Source: Prostheceraeus crozeri (Eukaryota > Platyhelminthes > Polycladida > Euryleptidae). From it: DNA of 64,000 bases. Positions 27,219 to 36,179 of this stretch are shown here, in pieces. The notes under the pieces are model-generated. The model was not told the origin of the DNA and did no database searches. It saw nothing but the letters and a program-made list of their open reading frames with translations. The position numbers and the translations under genes are program-made. Within the stretch, counting starts at the first letter, position 1, and each line of letters starts with the position of its first letter. The stretch is taken from NCBI GenBank assembly GCA_907163375.1, contig CAJQUW010016852.1:124001-188000 (forward strand), written 5' to 3'.

Positions 27219-27285
27219 TATGATAAAACTTAATATGATAAAACTTAATATGATAAAACTTAATGTGATTAAACTTAATATGATA
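27190..27285. repeat. Short tandem repeat after the 26,145 gene
   Basis: Five to six copies of an 18-base unit (ATGATAAAACTTAATATG-type) directly at and after the stop codon. This looks like simple repeat expansion in the intergenic region. Confidence 0.7.
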
Positions 27286-27738
27286 AAGAAAAAAAATAAC
27301 TAAAGAACGTGTAATATATAATAATATAAAATAACACTCAAGTCCTTGATATTAAAATGTTTATATCTAAAATAAAAACACAAATTTTTTCTTAAATTTT
27401 CTCTAAAAAATAAAAAAATGGAAAATACCAAGTTTTATTGTAACTTATGTAAAAAAAGTTGCAAACAAAAAGAAGTTATCAATCTCATTTAAATAGTAAA
27501 TTGCATTTACAAAATGTAGAACGAGTTGATGAAGGAAATATATTAAAATTAAATAGTTATAAAAACTATCTAGAAACATTGTCTACTGATATAAAAGTTA
27601 AAAAAATGTTTGATGGTTATTCACATTCGGAATATAAAAAAGTTTTTAATAGTGAAGATGAGACCCTACCAGATGGAAGATATTTATTTAGCGATACTGA
27701 TGAATTTGATGAAGCTGAACGAACCGATGAAGCGGAAC

Positions 27739-27764
27739 GAACCGAAGGTTCTAGGGCTTCGCCC
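27739..27764. repeat. Double-hairpin element (commonest form)
   Basis: GAACC GAA GGTTC, TA, GGGC TTC GCCC, encoding RTEGSRASP. Directly upstream GAACGAACCGATGAAGCG is partly duplicated. Confidence 0.88.
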
Positions 27765-27806
27765 ATAACAGATATAAAATATTTATTTAATCAGTCTGTA
27801 CACGGA

Positions 27807-27836
27807 ACATCAGAGATGTCTTCTAGGGCTTCGCCC
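27807..27836. repeat. Double-hairpin element with changed first stem
   Basis: ACATC AGA GATGT, then GGGC TTC GCCC. The first stem has a different sequence but still pairs, which is a compensatory pattern. Confidence 0.75.
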
Positions 27837-28625
27837 GTTGAACATAATGAAACCGATGAAACTTTTTATAATGTATTAACAAACTTTTATAATATATTTA
27901 AGAAATCTTTCAAATGTTATATGAATGTAGAAGTACTTTATACAAAAAATGGACCTGATGGAATTCCTGAAGAAATAATACAAGGACATTTTACAAATTC
28001 ACAAGAAATTCATAATGTAAATGATATACAACCCATATTTGAATCGATGATACTTAAATTAGAAAATTGTATAATTGAAGCCCAGTTACGTGAATCTGGT
28101 TGGAGATTTGTTAAAATACTATCTAAGAAAATAGTAATTGATAAATATAAAAATAATACTGGTGGTAGTTATGTTCCTTTGCCTTTCAGTTCACCACAAA
28201 TAATCAACATAAAAAATGAAGATGAACGTTGTTTTCTGTGGAGTATTATAGCACATTTACATCCTGCAGAATATCACAAAGAAAGACTAAGTCATTATAA
28301 TAAAGAAGAATACATAAAGGAATTTGATCTTTCTGATGGCTTAGATGAATTTCCATATGATTATAATAGGTTAAAAAAGTTTCATAAAAAGAATAAAAAT
28401 TTAATAGAAGTAAATGTTTTTGAATTAAATGTGAATTATGTTTCTATTGGTAAAATTACTCCACTTTACTCAGATTCAAAAAAATTTTATTTGAATAATA
28501 AAAATTTATGTCAATCAGAAATAGTATATAATGATAGGGGAAATTACATGCATCATAATATTCTTTAACAAGGAAATATAATATGTACTGAAAAATTTGA
28601 AATTATAAAAACACTATCACCAATA

Positions 28626-31600
28626 ATGATTAGTCATAATAATTATAAAGGACGTAATTATAATTATGATTATGATACCGATTATTTATCTTTATCTTTA
28701 GAATATCAACAAAAATTACAAAATTTAAATGAAATTTTACAAAAATGTAAAACAGATTATCAACAACAAACAAAAATATTAGTACAAGAATATGGCCATA
28801 AATATCAAAATAAGATAGAAACGATTCAAAAATTAAATGAAGACAATAAAGAATTAAATAATGAAGAAAATGAAACCAATCAAAAAATAAATGAATCTTT
28901 AAAAAAATGTCTACAACAATATAAAGAACAATATGATAAAGAATATAGTTATCAGTTACAAATATTAAATCAAAATTTTCATCGAAATACATTTAATCTT
29001 ACAAAAGAAATTGATGAAACGCATGAAATATATCAAGATAAATTTGAAAAACTAGAACAGACAAAACAGCCAGCACAAGCGGATATATTATATTATCAGG
29101 GTCATTTTATATTGTGTAAAGATGTTTCTATATTTACAAAAACTTCAGATAATGCCAATTTTCCTTGTCTCCAATGTATGACAAGTTTTAGAACTAAAGA
29201 AGAAATGAATAGACATTTGGAGAATTGCCAACAAAATGAAGCAGTCAGAAACACATTTCCTAAAGATAATTATTTAGAATATAATAAATGGTATTTTAAA
29301 AATAAAGTACCCTTTACTATTTATTGTGATTTTGAAGCATATAATGTTAATATGACACAAAATCGAACGGAAAGTTCCAGGGCTTCGCCCGATTCTGATA
29401 ATGGTACGGGCCAAGCCCTAGAACCTTCGGTTTGTAATTATGAAAAAAGTGCATCTGAACAAAGTAAAGAAAAATATTTATTTGAACAAAAACCATTATG
29501 TTGGGGAATGTACATTCATTCAAATTATCCTGAATTATTTAAATCAGAATATTTTCAATACTATGGTGAAGATAGTTCAGAAATGTTTACAAAGAAAGTA
29601 GAAGAATTACAAAATTATTTTTCACAATTGCTTGAAACAAATATTCCAATGATGCCATTAACAGAAAAAGAAAAATTAAATTTTATTAATGAAACAAAAT
29701 GTTATTACTGTGGAAAAGAATTTACAAAAAATTATAAAAATGGCAAAGGTAGATATCTTGATAAGGTAAAAGATCATGATCATCTAAATGGATTATATAG
29801 AGGTGCAGCACATAATTCTTGTAATCTTAATGCTAATAAATTTAAATATAACTTTGTTCCTCTATATTTCTATAATGGTTCTAAATATGATTTCCATCTA
29901 GTAATGAAAGATTTATCTTCATCTGAAAAATTACAACAACAACAAATAAATGTACTATGTAAAACAGAAGAAGAATATTTTTCAATGCAATTAGGTTGTA
30001 TTAGAATTTTAGATGCATTTAGATTTTTTACTCCTTATTCATTAGATGTTATGGAAAAAACTTTGAAATCTAAACAATGTAAAATATTAAATAAATATAA
30101 TTTAAAACCTTTAAAAGGAATATTTCCGTATGAGTATATAGCCTGCGGCTCACAGTCGAAGACTGATATAACTGGAGATAAAACCTGTGGTTCACAGTCG
30201 AAGACTGATTTTAATTCTGTGAATAAAATTATGGAAGAAGAACAACTTCCTCCAATAAATAAATTTAAATCAACATTAAAACAATCACAATTATCTGACG
30301 AAGACTATCCAGAAGCTGAAAAGAATTGGAGAGAGTTAAATTGTAAAACAATGTATGATTATACAATGAAATATCTTCAGATAGATGTATTAATACTAGC
30401 TGATCTTTTCGAAAACTTTCGTGACATGTGTTTAGAATATTACGGAATAGATCCATGTTATTGTTATTCTACACCAGGTTTAACATGGCTAGCAGGATTA
30501 TTACATACTGGTGTTCAAGCCGATGGCTCTAGGACAAAGTCCGTTAAACTTAAACATTATAAAGAAAATACATATGATAAATTATTATTTTTTGAATCTG
30601 GAATTAGAGGTGGAGTTTCATCAGTTTTAGGTAATCGTTATGTACAGTGTTACAATAAAAAAGTAAATCCTGATGATTATGGAATAATGAAACCTTTATC
30701 TCCAGAAGAAAGTGATCAGTTTATAAAATTGTTTAATCAAAATATAGAAGGACTTATATCAAATGAAGATAGTCAAGCAGCAGTTGATGAAATCATGAGA
30801 GAAAACTATTTGTTATATTATGATTTTAATAGCTTATATTCTTCTTGCATGATACAAGAATTACCAACAGGTGAAATGTCATGGTGTAATATTCTTGATT
30901 ATCAAAAAACATATGATGGAAATTATAATCATGGTTATATATATGAAGTTGATTTAGTATACCCTGATGAAATAAAAGATAAAACAAAATATTTTCCTTT
31001 CTGTCCCGAAAACAAAATTCCTGATATAGAAGATTTTTCAGATTATCAAAAATCTTTAATTCCTAAAAAATACAGACCAACAAAAAAACTTATGTTAACA
31101 CAAAGCAATAAAGGAAAGTATGTTGTTGAAGGAAGAATGCTAGATTGGTATTTAGATCATGGAATGATTCTCACCAAAATACATCGAAAACTATTTTATC
31201 AAAAATCTAGGTGGTTAAAAAATTATATAGAGTTCAATATTGAAAAACGCAAAATAGCTAAAAGAAATAAAGATGATTTTGGAAACGTGTTCTTCAAATT
31301 AATGAATAATGCATTTTATGGTAAGACTTTAGAAAATGTGCGTAATAGACAAAATATTGAAATAGTTTATGATAAAGATAGGTTTCAAAATTTAACAAGG
31401 AAACCTACATATAAAAGAACTACTAGATTTAGTGATGAACTATGTGCTGTACATTTACGTCGAATTAGCGTAAAACATGATCAGTTTAATTTCATTGGTT
31501 TCACTATATTAGAATTAGCTAAACTATTTATGTATAGATTTATATATGATTATTTAGCACCTGCTTATGGCAAAAACTATAAATTACACTTTACAGATAC

Positions 31601-32024
31601 CGATTCTGTTTTCTTAGAATTAACAATACCGTATAATTCTACACTTGATGAAGAAATTAATAAAATAAAAGATATCATTCATCCTTCTGATTTATGTAAA
31701 GTAAAAGATGAATTAGAAGGAAATGAAGATTTCATAACAGAAGCTATATTTTTAAAATCTAAATGTTACTGTTATGATACAACTAATAATATTAAAACAC
31801 ATAAAACATTAAAAGGAATTTCAAAGGCATCAGTGGCTAATCAAATAACATTTCAAGATTATAAAAATGCATTATTCAATAATGAAATAAAAACAGCATG
31901 TAATTATAGACTTAATTCAAAGAAACATAAAATGTATTTAAAAGAAGAACATAAATTAGCATTAGATCCATTTGATGATAAAAGAAGAATTTTACCTGAT
32001 GGAATAACTACTGAACCTTTTTAA
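28626..32024 (+). CDS. Protein-primed family B DNA polymerase, exonuclease and polymerase domains (element B)
   Basis: 1132 residues. An N-terminal helical stretch (about 20-160, Gln/Glu/Lys-rich) precedes a zinc-binding segment (FPCLQCMTSFRTKEEMNRHL). Proofreading motifs: Exo I CDFEAYN (about 235), Exo II YNGSKYDFHLVM (about 418), Exo III MKYLQIDVLILADL (about 583). Polymerase motifs: A YYDFNSLYSSCM (about 733), B KLMNNAFYGKT (about 895), C FTDTDSVF (about 990). It is the Polinton replicase, using a protein primer at the terminal repeats. Four to five double-hairpin copies are in frame (29,365-29,431, 30,141-30,207, 30,518-30,542), in loops between motifs. It converges on the ATPase gene. 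Confidence 0.93.
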   Translation: MISHNNYKGRNYNYDYDTDYLSLSLEYQQKLQNLNEILQKCKTDYQQQTKILVQEYGHKYQNKIETIQKLNEDNKELNNEENETNQKINESLKKCLQQYKEQYDKEYSYQLQILNQNFHRNTFNLTKEIDETHEIYQDKFEKLEQTKQPAQADILYYQGHFILCKDVSIFTKTSDNANFPCLQCMTSFRTKEEMNRHLENCQQNEAVRNTFPKDNYLEYNKWYFKNKVPFTIYCDFEAYNVNMTQNRTESSRASPDSDNGTGQALEPSVCNYEKSASEQSKEKYLFEQKPLCWGMYIHSNYPELFKSEYFQYYGEDSSEMFTKKVEELQNYFSQLLETNIPMMPLTEKEKLNFINETKCYYCGKEFTKNYKNGKGRYLDKVKDHDHLNGLYRGAAHNSCNLNANKFKYNFVPLYFYNGSKYDFHLVMKDLSSSEKLQQQQINVLCKTEEEYFSMQLGCIRILDAFRFFTPYSLDVMEKTLKSKQCKILNKYNLKPLKGIFPYEYIACGSQSKTDITGDKTCGSQSKTDFNSVNKIMEEEQLPPINKFKSTLKQSQLSDEDYPEAEKNWRELNCKTMYDYTMKYLQIDVLILADLFENFRDMCLEYYGIDPCYCYSTPGLTWLAGLLHTGVQADGSRTKSVKLKHYKENTYDKLLFFESGIRGGVSSVLGNRYVQCYNKKVNPDDYGIMKPLSPEESDQFIKLFNQNIEGLISNEDSQAAVDEIMRENYLLYYDFNSLYSSCMIQELPTGEMSWCNILDYQKTYDGNYNHGYIYEVDLVYPDEIKDKTKYFPFCPENKIPDIEDFSDYQKSLIPKKYRPTKKLMLTQSNKGKYVVEGRMLDWYLDHGMILTKIHRKLFYQKSRWLKNYIEFNIEKRKIAKRNKDDFGNVFFKLMNNAFYGKTLENVRNRQNIEIVYDKDRFQNLTRKPTYKRTTRFSDELCAVHLRRISVKHDQFNFIGFTILELAKLFMYRFIYDYLAPAYGKNYKLHFTDTDSVFLELTIPYNSTLDEEINKIKDIIHPSDLCKVKDELEGNEDFITEAIFLKSKCYCYDTTNNIKTHKTLKGISKASVANQITFQDYKNALFNNEIKTACNYRLNSKKHKMYLKEEHKLALDPFDDKRRILPDGITTEPF
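29365..29431. repeat. Inverted pair of double-hairpin elements in PolB
   Basis: 29,365-29,390: GAAC GGAAA GTTC, CA, GGGC TTC GCCC. 29,408-29,431 is the same family in the opposite orientation: GGGC CAA GCCC, TA, GAACC TTC GGTTT. Both are in frame between Exo I and Exo II. Confidence 0.85.
30141..30207. repeat. Two direct double-hairpin copies in PolB
   Basis: 30,141-30,166: GCC TGC GGC, TCA, CAGTC GAA GACTG. 30,182-30,207: AACC TGT GGTT, CA, CAGTC GAA GACTG. The first stem changed on both strands while the second is constant. Each encodes CGSQSKTD. Confidence 0.88.
30518..30542. repeat. Double-hairpin element in PolB
   Basis: AGCC GAT GGCT, CTA, GGAC AAA GTCC. Encodes ADGSRTKSV, between Exo III and motif A. 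Confidence 0.8.
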
Positions 32025-32129
32025 TTTTCTAATTTCTAAGATAGACAAATTTGATATATACATAAAATAAAAAAATATTATAACACTATATTTGTATATT
32101 TTTATCACTCCGCGAAAATATTTTCTATC

Positions 32130-32153
32130 GACTTTCAGTCGGGGCGAAGCCCC
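32130..32153. terminator. Double-hairpin element between convergent PolB and ATPase genes
   Basis: GACT TTC AGTC directly followed by GGGGC GAA GCCCC, in the 140-base gap where PolB (+) and ATPase (-) transcripts meet. The ATPase stop codon is 13 bases away. The position fits a transcript 3'-end signal. That function is inferred. Confidence 0.5.
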
Positions 32154-32165
32154 TCGAGGCGAAGT

Positions 32166-32933
32166 CTAGTCAGAGAACAAATGTTCTATAACTCTATCAT
32201 GAATTTTTTTATCAATATTAATTGTAATGAATCCATAATCTTTTGACCAAGCATTGTTACACGATTGTTTAAATTCATCTTTATTTCTTACACATAAATC
32301 TCTTAACAAATCACTTAAGTTTCTTGCATTTATTTCAAATAGTATTAATATATTTGCATTCTTTCTAATAACACTTCCGTCTAATGAATACATACTTTGT
32401 GTTAAATAAAAAACACTACAGTTATTATGTCTACCTCTTGTGAAATAATTTCTCTGAACTGACTGATTTCTATCATTAACACAATCATCAAAAATTACAC
32501 AATGTTTCATTGTTTTATCTAGTTTACTAGGATCTTGCATATTACCACTATCATCTATTAATTGTATCTTTATATGGTTATTTTTATTGGTTTCAACTAA
32601 CTGATTATTTTTTGTTGCTTCTTCACACCACGAACTTATTTCTTCTTCATCTTCAGATTTTTCATATTCTTTGAATAATGAAGCAATTGCTGTTTTTTTA
32701 AGATTATTTTCAAATCCATATTTTAAAAATTGATAGACAGGTTGTTCTGCCGTTGTTGTATAAATTATAAGATTGTTATAATCCAAAAAATTTGAAGTCG
32801 TTAAAATTTTAAACAATAGATACGTTTTTCCACAACCTGATCTTCCACAAATAACTGACAAAACTTTATTAGATAAATTTGGATGATGATTAAATTTAAG
32901 TTTTTTTTTATTAAATGGAGGTAATTCACTCAT
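32166..32933 (-). CDS. FtsK/HerA-type packaging ATPase (element B)
   Basis: 255 residues from an ATG preceded by TTATTAAAAA. Walker A is GRSGCGKT (30-37), Walker B is CVIFDD (145-150), and the sensor is FYLTQSMYSLDG (175-186), in the order of Polinton packaging ATPases, which drive DNA into the capsid. An acidic insert (EYEKSEDEEEISSW) lies between them. It is the downstream end of the second leftward cluster (membrane protein, coiled-coil protein, penton, ATPase). Confidence 0.88.
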   Translation of the reverse strand: MSELPPFNKKKLKFNHHPNLSNKVLSVICGRSGCGKTYLLFKILTTSNFLDYNNLIIYTTTAEQPVYQFLKYGFENNLKKTAIASLFKEYEKSEDEEEISSWCEEATKNNQLVETNKNNHIKIQLIDDSGNMQDPSKLDKTMKHCVIFDDCVNDRNQSVQRNYFTRGRHNNCSVFYLTQSMYSLDGSVIRKNANILILFEINARNLSDLLRDLCVRNKDEFKQSCNNAWSKDYGFITINIDKKIHDRVIEHLFSD

Positions 32934-33010
32934 TTTTTAATAAAAAAATTTTATTTTTATTTTTTTATTTTTTGTTTCTTAAGAAGAAGAAGAAAATTAA
33001 ACTTCTCTAG

Positions 33011-33058
33011 CTTCGCGTAGGAGTTTATACCTCTCGAACGGGAGTTTATACCTCTCGA
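33011..33058. repeat. Duplicated 20-base repeat at the penton gene 3' end
   Basis: GGAGTTTATACCTCTCGAAC occurs twice in tandem. The penton stop codon lies inside it, much as other stops lie inside double-hairpin elements. Confidence 0.6.
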
Positions 33059-33834
33059 ACCAAAAGATCTATCATAATCTCTTCACCTCCAAAATTTATT
33101 TCTTGTCCTTTCTCATCAGTGATTCTAATGTTAATGTTGTTAATAGTTTTTCTTGTAATAGGAAAATATATTAATGTTTGTGGAAATACATTTAATCTAT
33201 AACCAATGGGTACAGTAAAAGCTGGATAACTGAATATTAAATTTGATAATTTACCATTTATATATCCTCCTTCAATAATGTCACAATGTACAACAATTGA
33301 ATTTATTTCAGTTATTTTAGGAATCTTCTCACCTAAATGATAACCTTGACTATAGGTTTGTTTATTAAATCCTAATAGCTTTGACAATGATCTATCATGA
33401 TTAAAATCAACTTGATGATTTTCGTCTAAAGTAAGAGAAAATTTATTAACTGCCGGTTCAACTGCAAAATGTAATTGTTTCTTATCTTTAAATGGTATAC
33501 CTAAATGTCTCTTAATTTCATTTGATATTGATTCAACTTCGTAAGAAGCAGGAAGAATAGTTAGTACTTTCCACGTTTTGCCTTTATCAGTAGAATATCT
33601 AAATTGATCATTCACATCTTTGATAACGTTTTGAATAGTGTTAAATGTAGAGAAACTAGTCAATGCAATTTGATAATTTTTATTTTGTTCCAAATGTAGA
33701 ATGGGTTCTAAATTACAAGTGTGTGATGAAGTAGTTGTTATAATTTTTAACGTCGTACTAAATTTTGATGAACCCAAAATCTCTGTCAAATTTTCTAAAT
33801 GATTATTAATTTTGTCTAAATCTGCTGAACACAT
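33046..33834 (-). CDS. Penton-like minor capsid protein (element B)
   Basis: 262 residues from an ATG preceded by ACTAAAAA. FSTTLKIITTTSSHTCNLEP, SISNEIKRHLGIPF, LSKLLGFNKQTYSQG, VVHCDIIEGGYING and TLIYFPITRKTINNINIRITD follow the Polinton penton order. The central LGF and C-terminal INIRITDE...NFGGEE features match element A. It would form capsid vertices. Confidence 0.75.
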   Translation of the reverse strand: MCSADLDKINNHLENLTEILGSSKFSTTLKIITTTSSHTCNLEPILHLEQNKNYQIALTSFSTFNTIQNVIKDVNDQFRYSTDKGKTWKVLTILPASYEVESISNEIKRHLGIPFKDKKQLHFAVEPAVNKFSLTLDENHQVDFNHDRSLSKLLGFNKQTYSQGYHLGEKIPKITEINSIVVHCDIIEGGYINGKLSNLIFSYPAFTVPIGYRLNVFPQTLIYFPITRKTINNINIRITDEKGQEINFGGEEIMIDLLVREV

Positions 33835-33903
33835 TTTTTAGTTAAAATTTTAAATAAATATTTTTTTTAAAATAAATTAGAAACAACAACATATTTCAGC
33901 TAC

Positions 33904-33929
33904 GGGCGAAGCCCTAGAACATTCGGTTC
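33904..33929. repeat. Double-hairpin element supplying a gene end
   Basis: GGGC GAA GCCC, TA, GAAC ATTCG GTTC, the inverse orientation of the commonest form. The last codons and stop of the 33,914 gene (NRMF then TAG) lie inside it. Confidence 0.85.
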
Positions 33930-34738
33930 GTTACACTTTTATAATCCTCTTCATTTAGAATCTTCTTTTCTAACAGTCTTTTCAATATAGCATGAATTTC
34001 ATTAAAACTAGAATTATGTCCTTCTTTTATTGCAGATATTAAAATATTTAATCTATTTAGTAATTCTTGTGGATCATCTGGTAAGAATATGGTTGTTTCT
34101 GTTTTCTGTTTTTCAGATAAACCTTTCCCTGATTTAACTCCCGTTGATAATAAATTTTCTAATTGTTTATAACGTCTAAGAGATTTTACTGCACCAACTC
34201 TGTCTAACATAGCTTTATATTTTATGAGATCTTCTACAGCATAATTATTTAAATCTGCTCCTCTTAAAAGATTAACAAAATTTCTATCTAAATTAAAAGG
34301 AGATTTATCTGGTGAAAAAATTATACCTCGAAAGGGTTGTGGAAATATTTCTTTTTGACCGAGATAAAATCTAGGTATTGTTTTTCCATCTATAAATGAG
34401 ATAGAATGTTCAAATTGCATAGATTTTGGTAATTTCTTATTAATGTTTGATTCTAGTAATCCATAGTCATCTAATATAGTTTTGTGCTCTGGATCTGTTA
34501 TATCAATTTGTTTATCATTATTTGTACTTTCTTTTTCAAGAGTTTTAAATGGTTTCATAGTTTTTTCAAAATCAGTTTTTACTTGTTCGGTTTGCTGCAT
34601 TTTTTCAAACATATCAGATTGAATACCAGCTTTTATCATTCTATGTTGAAGATGATTTTCATTCATAATATTTCTTTGTTTTATTAACTCTTCTAATTGT
34701 TTTATTCTTTTAAAATTATCAGCTCTAATTTTATCCAT
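33914..34738 (-). CDS. Conserved Polinton coiled-coil protein (element B)
   Basis: The ATG at 34,738 (MDKIRADNFKRIKQLEELIK) is preferred because it is preceded by TTTTAAAA like its neighbours. The frame runs a little further upstream without need. A coiled N-terminus is followed by KSMQFEHSISFIDGKTIP, RNFVNLLRGADLNNYAVEDL and KYKAMLDRVGAVKSLRRYKQ. It is the counterpart of the 6928-7563 gene in element A. A role in virion assembly is plausible but unproven. Confidence 0.6.
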   Translation of the reverse strand: MDKIRADNFKRIKQLEELIKQRNIMNENHLQHRMIKAGIQSDMFEKMQQTEQVKTDFEKTMKPFKTLEKESTNNDKQIDITDPEHKTILDDYGLLESNINKKLPKSMQFEHSISFIDGKTIPRFYLGQKEIFPQPFRGIIFSPDKSPFNLDRNFVNLLRGADLNNYAVEDLIKYKAMLDRVGAVKSLRRYKQLENLLSTGVKSGKGLSEKQKTETTIFLPDDPQELLNRLNILISAIKEGHNSSFNEIHAILKRLLEKKILNEEDYKSVTNRMF

Positions 34739-34859
34739 TTTTAAAATATAATATTTGAATTTTGTGGTAACATTGGAATACAGCAAAAACATTTTACTGA
34801 ACAAATTATTTTTTTATTGCTTTGTTGTTTGACATCTTTTCGTTTAAAGTTTTCTCGTT

Positions 34860-35591
34860 TTAAGTTTTGTTTAATAAAGTTTTGCTTAAATTTTCGCTTA
34901 AAGTTTTTAGCTCTTCTAAAAAAAATTTGTCATTTTCTTCATTAGAAATTTTACCACCAGTAAAAGGTTTACCATCACTAGAAATTTTGTCATCCTTTTT
35001 ATTTTTATCATCAACTTTTTCTCTCTGTGATTGAAATGATATTTTATTTACTTCATTAGCTATTTGATCAAATTTTTCAATCTCATCTAACGTAATAACA
35101 TTATCATCACATACTCTTTGAAAGTAGTAATGTAGTTTATCATAGACTTCTTTAATATGTAAATGCTTAGTTTTTAATGATTTTCGTTTCTTAGTTATTA
35201 AAGATTTATCTGACATTGTAACAAGTGAAGTTGCAAAAACACCCGTACCTGTTAAAGCTGTAGCAACTACTGGAATTACTAAAACACCTGAAGATATAAC
35301 AATTGTCAAAGCACCTAAACTTATTGTTAAGAATATGCCAATTCCTTGTGTTACATTCTTAACTTTGTTCCATCTCTTTCTTAATTTTTTATAAGGCTCT
35401 AATCTTAATAATAATTGAGATTCCTTATCTTTCATATACCTAACTCTATCTTTGTGTTTTTCAATGTTCATTTTTTCAATGTTAATCTTTTCAATGTCCA
35501 TTAAAGTAGAACTACGTTCATATGATAACGAAGGATATATTCTTGAGGTTCCTTCCATTTCTGAAGTTCCTTCCACTTTTGTTTCTTCCAT
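34860..35591 (-). CDS. Putative membrane protein next to the right terminal repeat (element B)
   Basis: The ATG at 35,591 follows CTTTAAAA and lies about 9 bases inside the terminal repeat edge, so the promoter is probably in the repeat. A charged helix (IEKINIEKMNIEKHKDRVRY) is followed by two adjacent hydrophobic segments (GIGIFLTISLGALTIVISSG, VLVIPVVATALTGTGVFATS), probably two membrane spans, then a basic and helical tail. No family was recognised. Confidence 0.5.
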   Translation of the reverse strand: MEETKVEGTSEMEGTSRIYPSLSYERSSTLMDIEKINIEKMNIEKHKDRVRYMKDKESQLLLRLEPYKKLRKRWNKVKNVTQGIGIFLTISLGALTIVISSGVLVIPVVATALTGTGVFATSLVTMSDKSLITKKRKSLKTKHLHIKEVYDKLHYYFQRVCDDNVITLDEIEKFDQIANEVNKISFQSQREKVDDKNKKDDKISSDGKPFTGGKISNEENDKFFLEELKTLSENLSKTLLNKT

Positions 35592-35599
35592 TTTTAAAG

Positions 35600-36179
35600 A
35601 AATATTATTAGTCACATGATATATTTTAAAAACCTGAAAGATGGATAAAATTCATGAATTTGAAATTCTCAACTTTTATGATTTTCGGTGTCCTGGAACG
35701 GTCATGATTTTCAAGGTAAAAATTGTAATTCTCAAATTTGAGATTCTTAACTTTTATGATTTTTTCGGTGTCCTGGAACGGTCATGATTTTGGGAGTAAA
35801 AATTGTAATTCTCAAATTTGAGATTCTCAACTTTTATGATTTTCGGTGTCCTGGAACGGTCATGATTTTAAGGGCGGGTGAAAATTGTAATTCTCAAATT
35901 TGAGATTTTGAAAAATTTGAAAAATTGGGTATTTTTAAAAACGTCATAAATTCATGAATTTAGGTCTTCATAACCTGAAAAAGGGTTCAAATTCATGAAT
36001 TTATGTCGTTTTTAAAAAGTACCATTTTTGAAAAAATGGTACTTTTTGAATGGACTAAATTCATGTATTTAGGTCTTAAAAACCTGAAAAAGGGTTCAAA
36101 TTCATGAATTTATGTCGTTTTTAAAGATACTATTTTTTTGAATTTTATGGTGTCCTGGAACGGTCTTTTGCCCATTACT
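35600..36179 (-). repeat. Element B right terminal inverted repeat
   Basis: The inverse of 17,876-18,453. Contains four copies of the CGGTGTCCTGGAACGGTCAT-type motif (inverse of GACCGTTCCAGGACACCG), near 35,685, 35,768, 35,846 and 36,150. The outer 250 bases are nearly identical to the left end. Confidence 0.92.

Larger units (their letters stand above)
27459..28568 (+). pseudogene. PolB N-terminal region homology (element B)
   Basis: The open frame (first ATG internal) carries the pre-exonuclease part of Polinton PolB: LRESGWRFVKILSKKIVID, GGSYVPLPFSSPQIINIKNE, RCFLWSIIAHLHPAEYH, and VNVFELNVNYVSIGKITPLY. Its beginning (KRSYQSHLNSKLHLQNVE) resembles the second half of a C2H2 zinc finger. 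A separate short frame from the ATG at 27,418 reads ENTKFYCNLCKKSCKQK. Two double-hairpin elements are in frame (27,739 and 27,807). The PolB region of element B is spread over more than one open frame, so it is listed as broken. Confidence 0.7.
17876..36179. mobile_element. Polinton element B, nearly whole
   Basis: An 18,304-bp element starting AGTAATGGGCAAAAGACCG with the exact inverse at its right end. It is flanked by the perfect 6-bp duplication CTCGAT (17,870-17,875 and 36,180-36,185), as expected for Polinton integration. It carries protease, integrase, major capsid, penton, minor capsid proteins, packaging ATPase and protein-primed PolB. It is very AT-rich compared with its surroundings. 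The near-identical terminal repeats and mostly intact genes suggest a recent insertion. It looks whole in content, with about two breaks. Confidence 0.93.

Noticed and set aside
28630-28992. 120-codon hydrophobic - strand frame
   Set aside because: Antisense of the AT-rich coiled-coil start of PolB, so it is a composition artefact.
20870-33929. Reading the double-hairpin repeats as a CRISPR array
   Set aside because: Spacing is irregular, orientations differ, copies are in genes and no cas genes exist. They are structured interspersed repeats.
20870-33929. Reading the hairpins as bacterial rho-independent terminators
   Set aside because: Most copies are inside open genes and lack the following T-run as a rule. 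Only the copy at 32,130 fits a gene-end position well.
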